DNA from: Endomicrobium sp.
GTDB taxonomy: Bacteria; Elusimicrobiota; Endomicrobiia; Endomicrobiales; Endomicrobiaceae
NCBI GenBank assembly: GCA_031264105.1
Contig: JAISEM010000022.1
Coordinates: 1-36,737, forward strand
Length of the DNA: 36,737 nt
Direction of reading: 5' to 3'
Position numbers and translations under genes: made by a program. Shown here one piece after another: positions 26,528 through 33,913 of this stretch; position 1 is the stretch's first letter, and each line of letters opens with the position of its first letter. The notes beneath the pieces are model-generated. The model was not told the DNA's origin. It made no database searches and saw only the letters and a list, made by a program, of their open reading frames with translations.

Positions 26528-27697
26528 TTAAACTACAATCCTAGGAACATGCGGAGATATTGAGCATGCGACCTCATAATTTATTGTATCTTGAAGCTTT
26601 GCAAGCTCATCGGTTTTTATTTGTTCTGTTCCTTGGGTCCCTATAATAACAACTTCATCGCCAAGAGATACTCCTTTTACATCAGTTACATCTATCATAG
26701 TCATATCCATTGTAATTCTTCCTGCAATAGGGCAACGCTTACCGCCAACCAAAACATCGCCTCTATTTGACAAAAGTCTATTAAGTCCATCTGCGTATCC
26801 AACAGGTATAGTAGCTATAACAGAAGTTTTTTTTGTAACAAAAGTTCTTCCATAGCTTACGCAAAAACCAGATTGAACTTTCTTTAGGAAGGTTATTTTT
26901 GTCTTCCAAGATAAGACCGGCCTTAGCTTTAAGAATCTATCGGAATACTTGAAAGGGTTAAGCCCATAAAGGCTTAATCCCGGACGCACCATATCTAAGT
27001 GAGATTTTTTATATTTAAATAATGCTGTGGAATTTGCTGAATGAGCAATAAATTTTAATCCTAAATTTACTTTTGCAAATTTAACTATTTTTGTAAAAAT
27101 ATCAAGCTGTATTTTTGTAAAAATAGGATCTAAATCAGCGACAGCAAAATGCGTATACATACCTGTCATACAAACCTCTTGAGTTTGGGCTATCTTTTGT
27201 AAAAGATGATGAACTGCTTCTGGCAATATGCCTATTCTCCCCATGCCTGTATCTATCTGTAAATGAAAATTTATTTTTTTATTTAGACTAATAGCTAAAG
27301 CTTCTAATGCAGTAAATTCTGTAACTGTAGAAATTGTCGGTGTAAGGCAATGAGCTATAGCAATTTGAAAATTTTCAAGAGGGAAAATATTTCCCAGAAT
27401 TAAAATATTTGATTTAATTCCTGCTTCTCTAAATTGTATTCCTTCCTCAAGACAAGAAACAGCAAGCCATTGTAGTCCAGCAAATTGAGCTTCTTTCGCA
27501 AGAGCTACTCCTCCGTGCCCATAAGCGTTGGCTTTGATAACAGCCATAACTTTAGTGTCTTTAGCAAGATATCCTCTGATTTTTTTTAGATTGAAGTGAA
27601 AATCACTTTTGTCAATTTCTACCCAGGTTTGTCTAAAAAATACTCTGGGTCTTTTATATGTCGCAGCTAACGCCGAAGGAGGCGGTTGTTTTTTCAT
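26528..27697 (-). CDS. alr: Alanine racemase
   Basis: Alr makes D-alanine for peptidoglycan. The PLP-binding Lys is in VIKANAYGHG and the second catalytic base is Tyr in SYGRTF. GRITMDMTMIDV and the D-alanine-site phrases near the C-terminus are present. The frame extends back to a TTG at 27751, but the ATG at 27697 has AGGA eight bases upstream and begins shortly before the conserved TWVEIDKSDF, so I choose it. It still overlaps the end of dnaB by 44 bases, so the two are co-translated. The gene implies a peptidoglycan-containing wall. Confidence 0.95.
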   Translation of the reverse strand: MKKQPPPSALAATYKRPRVFFRQTWVEIDKSDFHFNLKKIRGYLAKDTKVMAVIKANAYGHGGVALAKEAQFAGLQWLAVSCLEEGIQFREAGIKSNILILGNIFPLENFQIAIAHCLTPTISTVTEFTALEALAISLNKKINFHLQIDTGMGRIGILPEAVHHLLQKIAQTQEVCMTGMYTHFAVADLDPIFTKIQLDIFTKIVKFAKVNLGLKFIAHSANSTALFKYKKSHLDMVRPGLSLYGLNPFKYSDRFLKLRPVLSWKTKITFLKKVQSGFCVSYGRTFVTKKTSVIATIPVGYADGLNRLLSNRGDVLVGGKRCPIAGRITMDMTMIDVTDVKGVSLGDEVVIIGTQGTEQIKTDELAKLQDTINYEVACSISPHVPRIVV

Positions 27698-29066
27698 TAA
27701 TAATATCCTGTAGTTTGGATTCATCAGAGAACTTAGTGTATTCGCCTTCAAAGATTAAATTGATATCTCCCGTAGGTCCATTTCTCTGTTTGCCTATTAT
27801 TAAAGTGGCTTTTTTTTGTAAATTCGGATCTTCTCTATTATAATATCCTTCTCTATAAAGCATAGCAACTACGTCTGCATCTTGTTCAATAGCCCCAGAA
27901 TCTCTTAAGTCTGAAAGTTGAGGTCTACTGTCTTTTCTTCCTCTATCTTCGGTCCTTCTTGATAACTGAGAAAGCACTATTACAGGAATATCCAAATCTT
28001 TAGCTAAAGCTTTAAGAGATCTTGAAATTTCAGAAACTTCTTGTTGACGCGACTCAAGCTTCCGCCCTGATGCTCGTATAAACTGAATATAATCTATAAT
28101 AACTAAAGATAAGGGCGTTCCCTTGCCTTTAAGTTCTGTAGCAAGCTTTCTTGCCCTTGCTCTTAATTCAGTAACGCTTATATCAGAGTCATCATCAATA
28201 AAAATTGGAGCTTCTTCAATTTTTCTGGCAGCATCAGTAAGTCCTGGCCAATCAGAACTGCTATAATGACCATTTCTAAGTTTTACTGAATTAACTCTTG
28301 CTAAAGAAGCTAAAAATCTTAACATTAAAGCATCTTGTTTCATTTCAAGAGAAAAAATGGCAACAGGTTTTTTTTGGTCTACTGCCACATGCTCGGCAAT
28401 GTTTAAAGCAAAAGCTGTTTTACCCATAGACGGACGAGCAGCTAAAATTATAAGTTCAGACGGATGAAGGCCTGCGGTTTTTGCATCTAAATCTGCAAAT
28501 CCGGTTGCAAGACCAGAAATATCTTTTGGATTAGAATGCAATTTTTCAAGTTTTTGGAGCATAGGCATGACAAGATTAGAAACACTTGAAAAACCTTTCT
28601 TGCTTTTTCTCTGTGAAATATTAAATAAAGTCGCCTGTGATTTATCTAATATTTCCTCAGGAGAGTTTTGCTCATTAAAAGCATCAGTAACTATTTCTGA
28701 TCCTGTATTTATAAGCTGTCTGGCTATTGATTTATCTTTTATGATATAAGCATAAGGCTCAACGTTAGCTGCAGTTTGTACAGAGTTGATTAAATTTGCA
28801 AGATAACTTGCTCCGCCGACTTCAGCAAACAATCCATTTTTTTTCAAAGCCTCTGCTACGGTAAACAAGTCTACTGATTGATTTTCAATGTATAGATCGT
28901 GAATTGCTAAAAAGATTTGTCTGTGTATTTCTTTATAAAAATCGCCATCGTTTATTATATCTATAACTTTCAAAATGGCTTCTTTTTCTATAAGCATTGA
29001 GCCTAAGACAGCCATTTCTACATCTATAGCTTGAGGCGGAACCTTCTCTATTATATTATTTGCCAT
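27654..29066 (-). CDS. dnaB: Replicative DNA helicase DnaB
   Basis: DnaB unwinds the replication fork as a hexamer. The N-terminal domain begins PPQAIDVEMAVLGSMLIE. The RecA-like domain has Walker A ARPSMGKT, LVIIDYIQF and the Arg-finger region QLSRRTEDR, and ends with FEGEYTKF. The ORF can be read from a TTG at 29102; the ATG at 29066 (MANNIIEKVPPQ) matches family starts. No intein or insertion is present, and the tail is short. It follows rplI, an order common in many bacteria (rpsF-ssb-rpsR-rplI-dnaB). Confidence 0.97.
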   Translation of the reverse strand: MANNIIEKVPPQAIDVEMAVLGSMLIEKEAILKVIDIINDGDFYKEIHRQIFLAIHDLYIENQSVDLFTVAEALKKNGLFAEVGGASYLANLINSVQTAANVEPYAYIIKDKSIARQLINTGSEIVTDAFNEQNSPEEILDKSQATLFNISQRKSKKGFSSVSNLVMPMLQKLEKLHSNPKDISGLATGFADLDAKTAGLHPSELIILAARPSMGKTAFALNIAEHVAVDQKKPVAIFSLEMKQDALMLRFLASLARVNSVKLRNGHYSSSDWPGLTDAARKIEEAPIFIDDDSDISVTELRARARKLATELKGKGTPLSLVIIDYIQFIRASGRKLESRQQEVSEISRSLKALAKDLDIPVIVLSQLSRRTEDRGRKDSRPQLSDLRDSGAIEQDADVVAMLYREGYYNREDPNLQKKATLIIGKQRNGPTGDINLIFEGEYTKFSDESKLQDIINEKTTASFGVSCDI

Positions 29067-29159
29067 TAAATGCCGTTTATATAAATCTTCTTGCTGATTC
29101 AAAATGCGGCCACAGCAAAACTAAAAGCCCTGCCGATCGATTTTGATTATGCTTAAATA

Positions 29160-29609
29160 TTACTCTTTTTCGCTTATTACCGCAAGTTTTGCTTTTACAA
29201 CAACTTCAGGATGAAGTCTCGCATTTACTTCGTAATTTCCAAGTTTTTTTATATTTTCTGAAAGAAGAATATCACGCTTATTAATTTCAAAACCTTTCTC
29301 TTCAAAAATCTTTGAAAGATTTGAGGGCGTTATAGAACCAAAAATCTTACCATTTTCGCCAATTTTGACTTTAACGATAAATTCAGATTCTTCTATTTTA
29401 GAAGCGATTTCTTTTGCCGCCGCAATTATCTCTTCTCTCTGTTTCTCAAGTTTTACTTTTTCCCTTTCGCAAACTTTGAGACTTGCAGGAGTGGCTTCCA
29501 TTGCAAGATTTTGCGGAACAAGATAATTCCTTGCAAATCCTGGCGAAACTTCTTTAACTTCGCCTTGGCGTCCGACATTAGTAATGTCGGACCTTAATAT
29601 AACTTTCAT
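29160..29609 (-). CDS. rplI: 50S ribosomal protein L9
   Basis: L9 is a two-domain large-subunit protein. The start MKVILRSDITNVGRQGEVKE and the loop GFARNYLVPQNLA are family hallmarks, followed by a long connecting helix and the C-terminal domain (GKIFGSITPSNLSK). The ATG has a GGAGG site. Length 149 is typical. Confidence 0.98.
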   Translation of the reverse strand: MKVILRSDITNVGRQGEVKEVSPGFARNYLVPQNLAMEATPASLKVCEREKVKLEKQREEIIAAAKEIASKIEESEFIVKVKIGENGKIFGSITPSNLSKIFEEKGFEINKRDILLSENIKKLGNYEVNARLHPEVVVKAKLAVISEKE

Positions 29610-29650
29610 TTTTTCCTCCGCAGCATATACAAATCCGCCTCATACAAGAA

Positions 29651-29953
29651 TTAGTTTGACGCGAAAGGCAAAAGAGCTAACATCCTTGCTCTTTTAATAG
29701 CTGTGTCAAGTTCTCTTTGATGCTTAGCGCATGTACCAGTTATACGTCCTGAGAGAATTTTACCTCCTTCAGTTACAAATGCACGCAACAAACTTATATT
29801 CTTATAATCTATTTCTACTTTATCAGCGCAAAAACGGCAAATTTTTCTTCTGATTGATCCGTTCTTTCTAAACTTTCCTCCAGGACGTCCTTGACCTTCA
29901 CCTTGTGATCCTTGAGATCTTGACTGTCCCGCAGGCTTTTTTATAAATGCCAT
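29651..29953 (-). CDS. rpsR: 30S ribosomal protein S18
   Basis: S18 pairs with S6 on the platform of the 30S subunit. The core [20 protein letters not shown] and [10 protein letters not shown] is intact. It keeps the CxxC and the later Cys and His, so it is the zinc-binding (C+) type. The N-terminus carries an added Gly/Gln/Ser/Arg-rich tail of about 30 residues. It has a strong GGAGG ribosome site and lies in the standard S6 operon. Confidence 0.97.
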   Translation of the reverse strand: MAFIKKPAGQSRSQGSQGEGQGRPGGKFRKNGSIRRKICRFCADKVEIDYKNISLLRAFVTEGGKILSGRITGTCAKHQRELDTAIKRARMLALLPFASN

Positions 29954-29971
29954 ATTTTTTCCTCCAACCGT

Positions 29972-30439
29972 TTAAAACGGTATGTCTTCATCGTCATTTC
30001 CACCGATACCATCGTACTGCTCGGACGACGTATTGGCGCTGTCAGTAGGTTTTGCGCCTATAGTAGCGTTGTCTTGTCTTGCTACAGAAAGAATTTGAAC
30101 TCGCGAAGCTATAACTTCTAAACGACTTCTTTTTGTCCCGTCGTTTCCTTCCCATTTGTTGGTTTGAAGTCTGCCTTCAATATGAACAGGTACGCCTTTT
30201 TTTAAACGTTCACCGCATCTTTCAGCTTGCTCTCCCCAAACGATAATAGGTACAAACGTAGGATCGGCATCTTTCCATTCGCCTGTTACAGAATCTTTCA
30301 TTCTTCTGCTCATGGCTATGTCAAAAGAACAAACAGCCTTACCCGTTCCGGTACGTCGTAGTTCAGGATCTCTTGTAAGCCTGCCTATCATCATGACAGT
30401 ATTTTGTTCTGGTAAGCGGAGACTATTTTGCTGCATCAT
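29972..30439 (-). CDS. ssb: Single-stranded DNA-binding protein
   Basis: SSB coats single-stranded DNA. It has an OB fold (VMMIGRLTRDPELRRTGTGKAVCSF, then FVPIIVWGEQAERCGERLKKG, then EGRLQTNKW), a short flexible linker, and the acidic tip DDEDIPF that recruits partner proteins. The ATG has a GGAGG site that lies in the end of rpsF, and the genes overlap by 17 bases. Length 155 is normal. Confidence 0.97.
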   Translation of the reverse strand: MMQQNSLRLPEQNTVMMIGRLTRDPELRRTGTGKAVCSFDIAMSRRMKDSVTGEWKDADPTFVPIIVWGEQAERCGERLKKGVPVHIEGRLQTNKWEGNDGTKRSRLEVIASRVQILSVARQDNATIGAKPTDSANTSSEQYDGIGGNDDEDIPF

Positions 30440-30791
30440 TTTTTACCTCCGTCGCCGGATTTTCTGCGAGCTGCTTTGGTTTTGCTGCAGGCTTTGCTAA
30501 AACTTTTTTCTTCTCAACTTTTACAGTAAGAAATCTTATAACCGAATCGTTAAATTTGAAAAAGCTTTCAAGTGAAGCAACCATAGAGCCTTCGCAGCTA
30601 ATCTCCATATAAACATAACTTCCTTCACGAAATTTGTTAATAGGATAAGCAAGCTTTTTCTTTCCAAGCTGTTGAACAGTTTTAATGCTTCCTTTTGCAG
30701 CTTCAATTGTTTTTACTACTTTTGCGGTGAGTTCTTCTACTTTGTCAGTAGGAAGTTCAGGGGAAACAATAAATGCGCTTTCGTAATTCAT
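30423..30791 (-). CDS. rpsF: 30S ribosomal protein S6
   Basis: S6 binds S18 in the small subunit. The protein begins MNYESAFIVSPEL, has GKKKLAYPINKFREGSYVYM, and continues through the ferredoxin-like core to a Lys/Ala-rich tail. It is the first gene of the long operon, with an AGGAGG ribosome site eight bases before the ATG and a structured leader upstream. Confidence 0.97.
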   Translation of the reverse strand: MNYESAFIVSPELPTDKVEELTAKVVKTIEAAKGSIKTVQQLGKKKLAYPINKFREGSYVYMEISCEGSMVASLESFFKFNDSVIRFLTVKVEKKKVLAKPAAKPKQLAENPATEVKNDAAK

Positions 30792-30805
30792 CCTTTACGC
30801 CTCCT

Positions 30806-30832
30806 TTTTGGAATTTCCCAAAAGCGCTTGGG
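30806..30832 (-). promoter_or_regulatory. rpsF leader with two mutually exclusive hairpins
   Basis: In the transcript just before rpsF, one pairing joins 30806-30811 with 30818-30823 (TTTTGG/CCAAAA) and abuts the ribosome site. Another joins 30817-30821 with 30828-30832 (CCCAA/TTGGG). They share bases, so only one can form. A third possible stem lies further upstream near 30849-30872. S6 operons in many bacteria are autoregulated by S6:S18 binding to the leader; I cannot confirm that motif here. Confidence 0.4.
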
Positions 30833-30884
30833 CCTAAGGGTTTAGCCTTACGTATAACGATCCGTAAAGCAAAGTATTGGAGAC

Positions 30885-30912
30885 ATTATACAAAATTAGT
30901 AACGCATTTCAA
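30885..30912 (-). promoter_or_regulatory. Main promoter of the rpsF-to-radA operon
   Basis: The minus strand reads TTGAAA (30912-30907), a 16-base spacer, then a perfect TATAAT (30890-30885). The start is followed by a leader of about 85 bases before rpsF. All ten genes from rpsF to radA lie close together on this strand. Confidence 0.75.
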
Positions 30913-30928
30913 CAGCTACCTCAAAAAT

Positions 30929-32515
30929 TTAATGCCTTACTAATGGAGCTTGGAATGGTTTGGCAGAAAGGATTTCGCTTTTTGTCTTTAGACTTTGATT
31001 TAAAAAGTCAAGTATGCTTTTCTTACCTTCACTTTCAGAAACAACTATAGCTTGAAATCCCCAATTAGCAGGATTTCCTCTTATATATTTACTTGGTATT
31101 ACCACCGAATTTCCATTTACAACAAGGTTATAAATGATTGACGCGCCATCAACGGAATATTTATATAATACTGCTTTATCTTTATATATCCTCAATGCAT
31201 ATTCCCAACCAGAATCAGCAATTAAAAATCCGCTTACTCCCGCAATAAAAGATGACCCTCCCATTCCAGAAATACCGTTTAAGTCTATATAAAAATCTAC
31301 AAAAGAAACTTCATCGTTCCAGTAGTTGCCATTAAAAGATAAGCTTATTTTTATGCCATCGTCTTTTGACGAAATTTTAACAAGTCTTAATAAACCTTCG
31401 TTACGTATTGAAACTCCCTCTGAAATAATTTCAACTGAAGTTTGTCTGTTTGAAACGGCTACTGTTGCTTTTTGACTATCGACATTTGCTGCTACTATTT
31501 TTTTGTCACTATCTTTGACATTTATTGTTTGAAGTCCCAAAAGACGGAAAATATTATTGTATGCTGCGTCAAAAACTCTCTTTCCAGAAGTACTATTTGA
31601 AGATGCGCCTTCTAATACATCTTGTCCGCACAAATAAACAAGTTCGCTTTGCGCATTTGAATATACAGTTTCACTGAAAGAAGAGGAATCTAAATAATTA
31701 TTAATAGCTTGCGCCGCTGAGTGAAGTTTTTCAGAAATATTGGGGTTTAAGGAGATTTTTTCGAAAGATATATCTTTTTTCTGCAAAATATCATTTTTAG
31801 TTTTGACAATATACAAAGGTGTCGCGGGCTTTATATGCCTGCTGCCGTCAAAAAGACCTATTGTATACTCCATAAGTTTAACATTTTGCAAATGTTTTTT
31901 TGTAAGTAAAACAGGCACTATCCTTTCACGTTTAGACTCAAGCCATTTTGCAATTTCCTGTTGGCTATGAGGGAAATTTTTATATAAAGAAAAAACTACA
32001 ACGCCGTCAACGTAATACGCACCATAAATATTACCTTCTATATTATCAGCGTTAACCCAAGACAAACCTCTATCTGCGAAATAATAAAGAATATCATGTG
32101 ATATTTTTGTTGAACTTAAAAATATTCCAAAATTTTCTTTATTGGTATTACCGACAAATGATGATAAATTATCCGAAATATAGTTTTCAAAAATGCTATT
32201 CCTATTATATTTTTTCTTAGAATCTGCTTTTGAAAATTCTGAAAGAACAGTCAAAGCAGGATCAGGACTGAACGATGCCGCAAGTTCAACTTTACCGACT
32301 GAAACAAATTCTTCTAAATTTTCAGATATTGAAGACGTACAGTCATGAGGTACAGCGATACAAAAACGCGATGATAAAACTATTTTATCTAATACTTCGT
32401 TTGAGATATCGGCTGTTTCTGCAAAAAAAACTATATATTTGCTCTCCAAACCAAAACAAGTCAAACTTAAAAACAACAAAAAAAATCCAATAAAAGAAAC
32501 GCTTTTTATATTCAT
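30929..32515 (-). CDS. Exported protein, possibly carbohydrate-binding
   Basis: An N-terminal signal peptide (MNIKSVSFIGFFLLFLSLTC, ending near FG) marks export. The middle contains SHDILYYFADRGLSWVNADN and a long helical stretch, loosely like glycoside hydrolase family 57 or deacetylase relatives, but I cannot point to catalytic residues. The last 150 residues (FVDFYIDLNGISGMGGSSFI, GWEYALRIYKDKAVLYKYS, NWGFQAIVVSE) resemble the beta-sandwich found at the C-terminus of glucodextranase-type enzymes. A role in glycan binding or breakdown is therefore an inference. The gene is divergent from another exported, carbohydrate-related gene, 102 bases away. The -10 box nearly touches the ATG and there is no Shine-Dalgarno site. 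Confidence 0.75.
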   Translation of the reverse strand: MNIKSVSFIGFFLLFLSLTCFGLESKYIVFFAETADISNEVLDKIVLSSRFCIAVPHDCTSSISENLEEFVSVGKVELAASFSPDPALTVLSEFSKADSKKKYNRNSIFENYISDNLSSFVGNTNKENFGIFLSSTKISHDILYYFADRGLSWVNADNIEGNIYGAYYVDGVVVFSLYKNFPHSQQEIAKWLESKRERIVPVLLTKKHLQNVKLMEYTIGLFDGSRHIKPATPLYIVKTKNDILQKKDISFEKISLNPNISEKLHSAAQAINNYLDSSSFSETVYSNAQSELVYLCGQDVLEGASSNSTSGKRVFDAAYNNIFRLLGLQTINVKDSDKKIVAANVDSQKATVAVSNRQTSVEIISEGVSIRNEGLLRLVKISSKDDGIKISLSFNGNYWNDEVSFVDFYIDLNGISGMGGSSFIAGVSGFLIADSGWEYALRIYKDKAVLYKYSVDGASIIYNLVVNGNSVVIPSKYIRGNPANWGFQAIVVSESEGKKSILDFLNQSLKTKSEILSAKPFQAPLVRH

Positions 32516-32524
32516 AATATTGGC

Positions 32525-32533
32525 ATTATATCA
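32525..32533 (-). promoter_or_regulatory. Extended -10 promoter of the exported protein gene, predicted leaderless
   Basis: TGATATAAT reads on the minus strand (extended -10: TG, one base, TATAAT), and only nine bases separate it from the ATG at 32515. Initiation at the usual distance gives an mRNA starting two or three bases before the start codon. The -35 is not recognisable, as often with extended -10 promoters. Confidence 0.55.
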
Positions 32534-32579
32534 AAAGTCTTAAAGCTGCGCTAGTTACATATACTCGTCGCACGTCTAT

Positions 32580-32608
32580 TTGACAGTAAGCATCTATTTC
32601 ATTATAAT
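32580..32608 (+). promoter_or_regulatory. Consensus sigma70 promoter, predicted leaderless
   Basis: TTGACA (32580-32585), exactly 17 bases, TATAAT (32603-32608): a full consensus promoter. The start codon of the downstream gene is at 32618, nine bases after the -10, and there is no ribosome binding site between. Confidence 0.8.
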
Positions 32609-32617
32609 TATCAAATT

Positions 32618-33778
32618 ATGAAAAAATTTAAATTTAGATCTTTAACATCTGCAGTATTGTTATTGCTTTTTCTTTTATCGTCTTATGGAAACTCAAGCTC
32701 CACTATTAAATTAGATTCTGTAAAACCTGACAAAGGAAGATATATACGAGGGATACATCTTTCATCTTGGGTAAGCGGGTCAGAAAAACACAGGAACCTA
32801 GCTCTTGAACTTTTTGACGCTACAGAGTTAAACGCTGCAGTAATAGACATAAAAGAATATGAAGGGCAAGTCTATATAAAAGGTGTGAAAGAAGTAGACT
32901 CAAACAAAGCTTATGTCGCAGCGATTACTGATCTTGAAAAGTATGTTTCTCTTCTAAAAGAAAAAGGTATTTACGCTATTGCAAGAATAGTGGTTTTTAG
33001 AGACAATACTATTTCTAGAAAAATACCTTCTCTTGCAGTTAAAAATCCTGATGGGACTATTTGGACAGATCGAAAAGGAGCAGCTTGGCTTGACCCATAT
33101 AATAAAGAAACTTGGGATTATAATTTAAAAATTGCAGAAAGAGCAATTGATATAGGTTTTGATGAAATTCAGTTTGACTACATAAGATTTCCATCTGACG
33201 GCGACACAAAAAATTGTAGGTATAGCAAGCCTTATTCTGCTACAGAAGCATCAAAAGCTTTGGTTGGTTTTTTAAAAGAAGCAAAAAGACGTATACACCC
33301 TAAAGGAGCAAAAATATCTATTGATGTTTTTGGACTTACAACAACAGCTACAGATGATATGGGGATAGGTCAAAAAATAGTTGAAATGACAGAGCAAGTT
33401 GATTATGTAAGTCCTATGGTTTATCCTTCGCATTATGCAAAGTGGACTTATGGCATAGCAGATCCAAACAAAGAGCCTTATAAAGTTGTATACAATTCTA
33501 TTGAAGGAGCAATTAAGAGAATCAATGCTGAAAAGTTGCGTCCATGGCTCCAGAATTTTAGTCTTGGGTACAAATATGGTCCAAATGAAGTAAGATCACA
33601 AATTCAGGCTTGTTACGATAATAATATAGGTACATGGCTTCTTTGGAACCCTAGATGCGTATATTCAAGAGGAGCTTTAAAGGATAAAAATGAAGGAAAT
33701 ACTTTCCAAGCAAGTAACCCACCTACAAACGAAATGTTAAAAACATCAAGCAAACAACAATCGTCTCAAGATAAATAA
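32618..33778 (+). CDS. Exported putative glycoside hydrolase (DUF4015-type TIM barrel)
   Basis: A signal peptide (MKKFKFRSLTSAVLLLLFLLSS) is followed by a domain matching the DUF4015 putative glycosyl hydrolase family. Its hallmarks are RGIHLSSWVSG, ELNAAVIDIKEYEG, YAIARIVVFRDN, AAWLDPYNKETWDYNLKIAE, and especially GFDEIQFDYIRFPSDG, which carries the likely acidic catalytic residues. VDYVSPMVYPSHY and GTWLLWNPRCVYS follow, as in other TIM-barrel hydrolases. The substrate is unknown. The tail is Ser/Gln/Lys-rich and probably disordered. It is driven by a consensus promoter whose -10 is nine bases from the ATG. Confidence 0.88.
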   Translation: MKKFKFRSLTSAVLLLLFLLSSYGNSSSTIKLDSVKPDKGRYIRGIHLSSWVSGSEKHRNLALELFDATELNAAVIDIKEYEGQVYIKGVKEVDSNKAYVAAITDLEKYVSLLKEKGIYAIARIVVFRDNTISRKIPSLAVKNPDGTIWTDRKGAAWLDPYNKETWDYNLKIAERAIDIGFDEIQFDYIRFPSDGDTKNCRYSKPYSATEASKALVGFLKEAKRRIHPKGAKISIDVFGLTTTATDDMGIGQKIVEMTEQVDYVSPMVYPSHYAKWTYGIADPNKEPYKVVYNSIEGAIKRINAEKLRPWLQNFSLGYKYGPNEVRSQIQACYDNNIGTWLLWNPRCVYSRGALKDKNEGNTFQASNPPTNEMLKTSSKQQSSQDK

Positions 33779-33913
33779 TTTAATGGAAGAGAAGTATTGT
33801 CACCTGAGTTTCTCAAAGAGATCCCCTTTTTTCATCCTTTAAAAAGTACCCTTTTTTACTCTATTTCTCTCTTCTTTCTTCAAAAAATTCTCTTTTTGTT
33901 CTGCTAAAATTTA
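33779..33913. other. Convergent spacer with repeated A/G-rich motifs
   Basis: This lies between the convergent DUF4015 and rpsA genes. On the minus strand it contains two close copies of a motif of the form RTRAAAAAAGGG (33859-33841 and 33835-33821). A similar motif occurs at 11357-11370. T-runs on both strands could serve as terminators, but I see no strong stem. Confidence 0.35.

Noticed and set aside
25900-26544. 214-codon plus-strand ORF opposite mlaE
   Set aside because: It is long, but mlaE is a clear conserved gene on the other strand, and this frame has no ribosome site and no recognisable motif.
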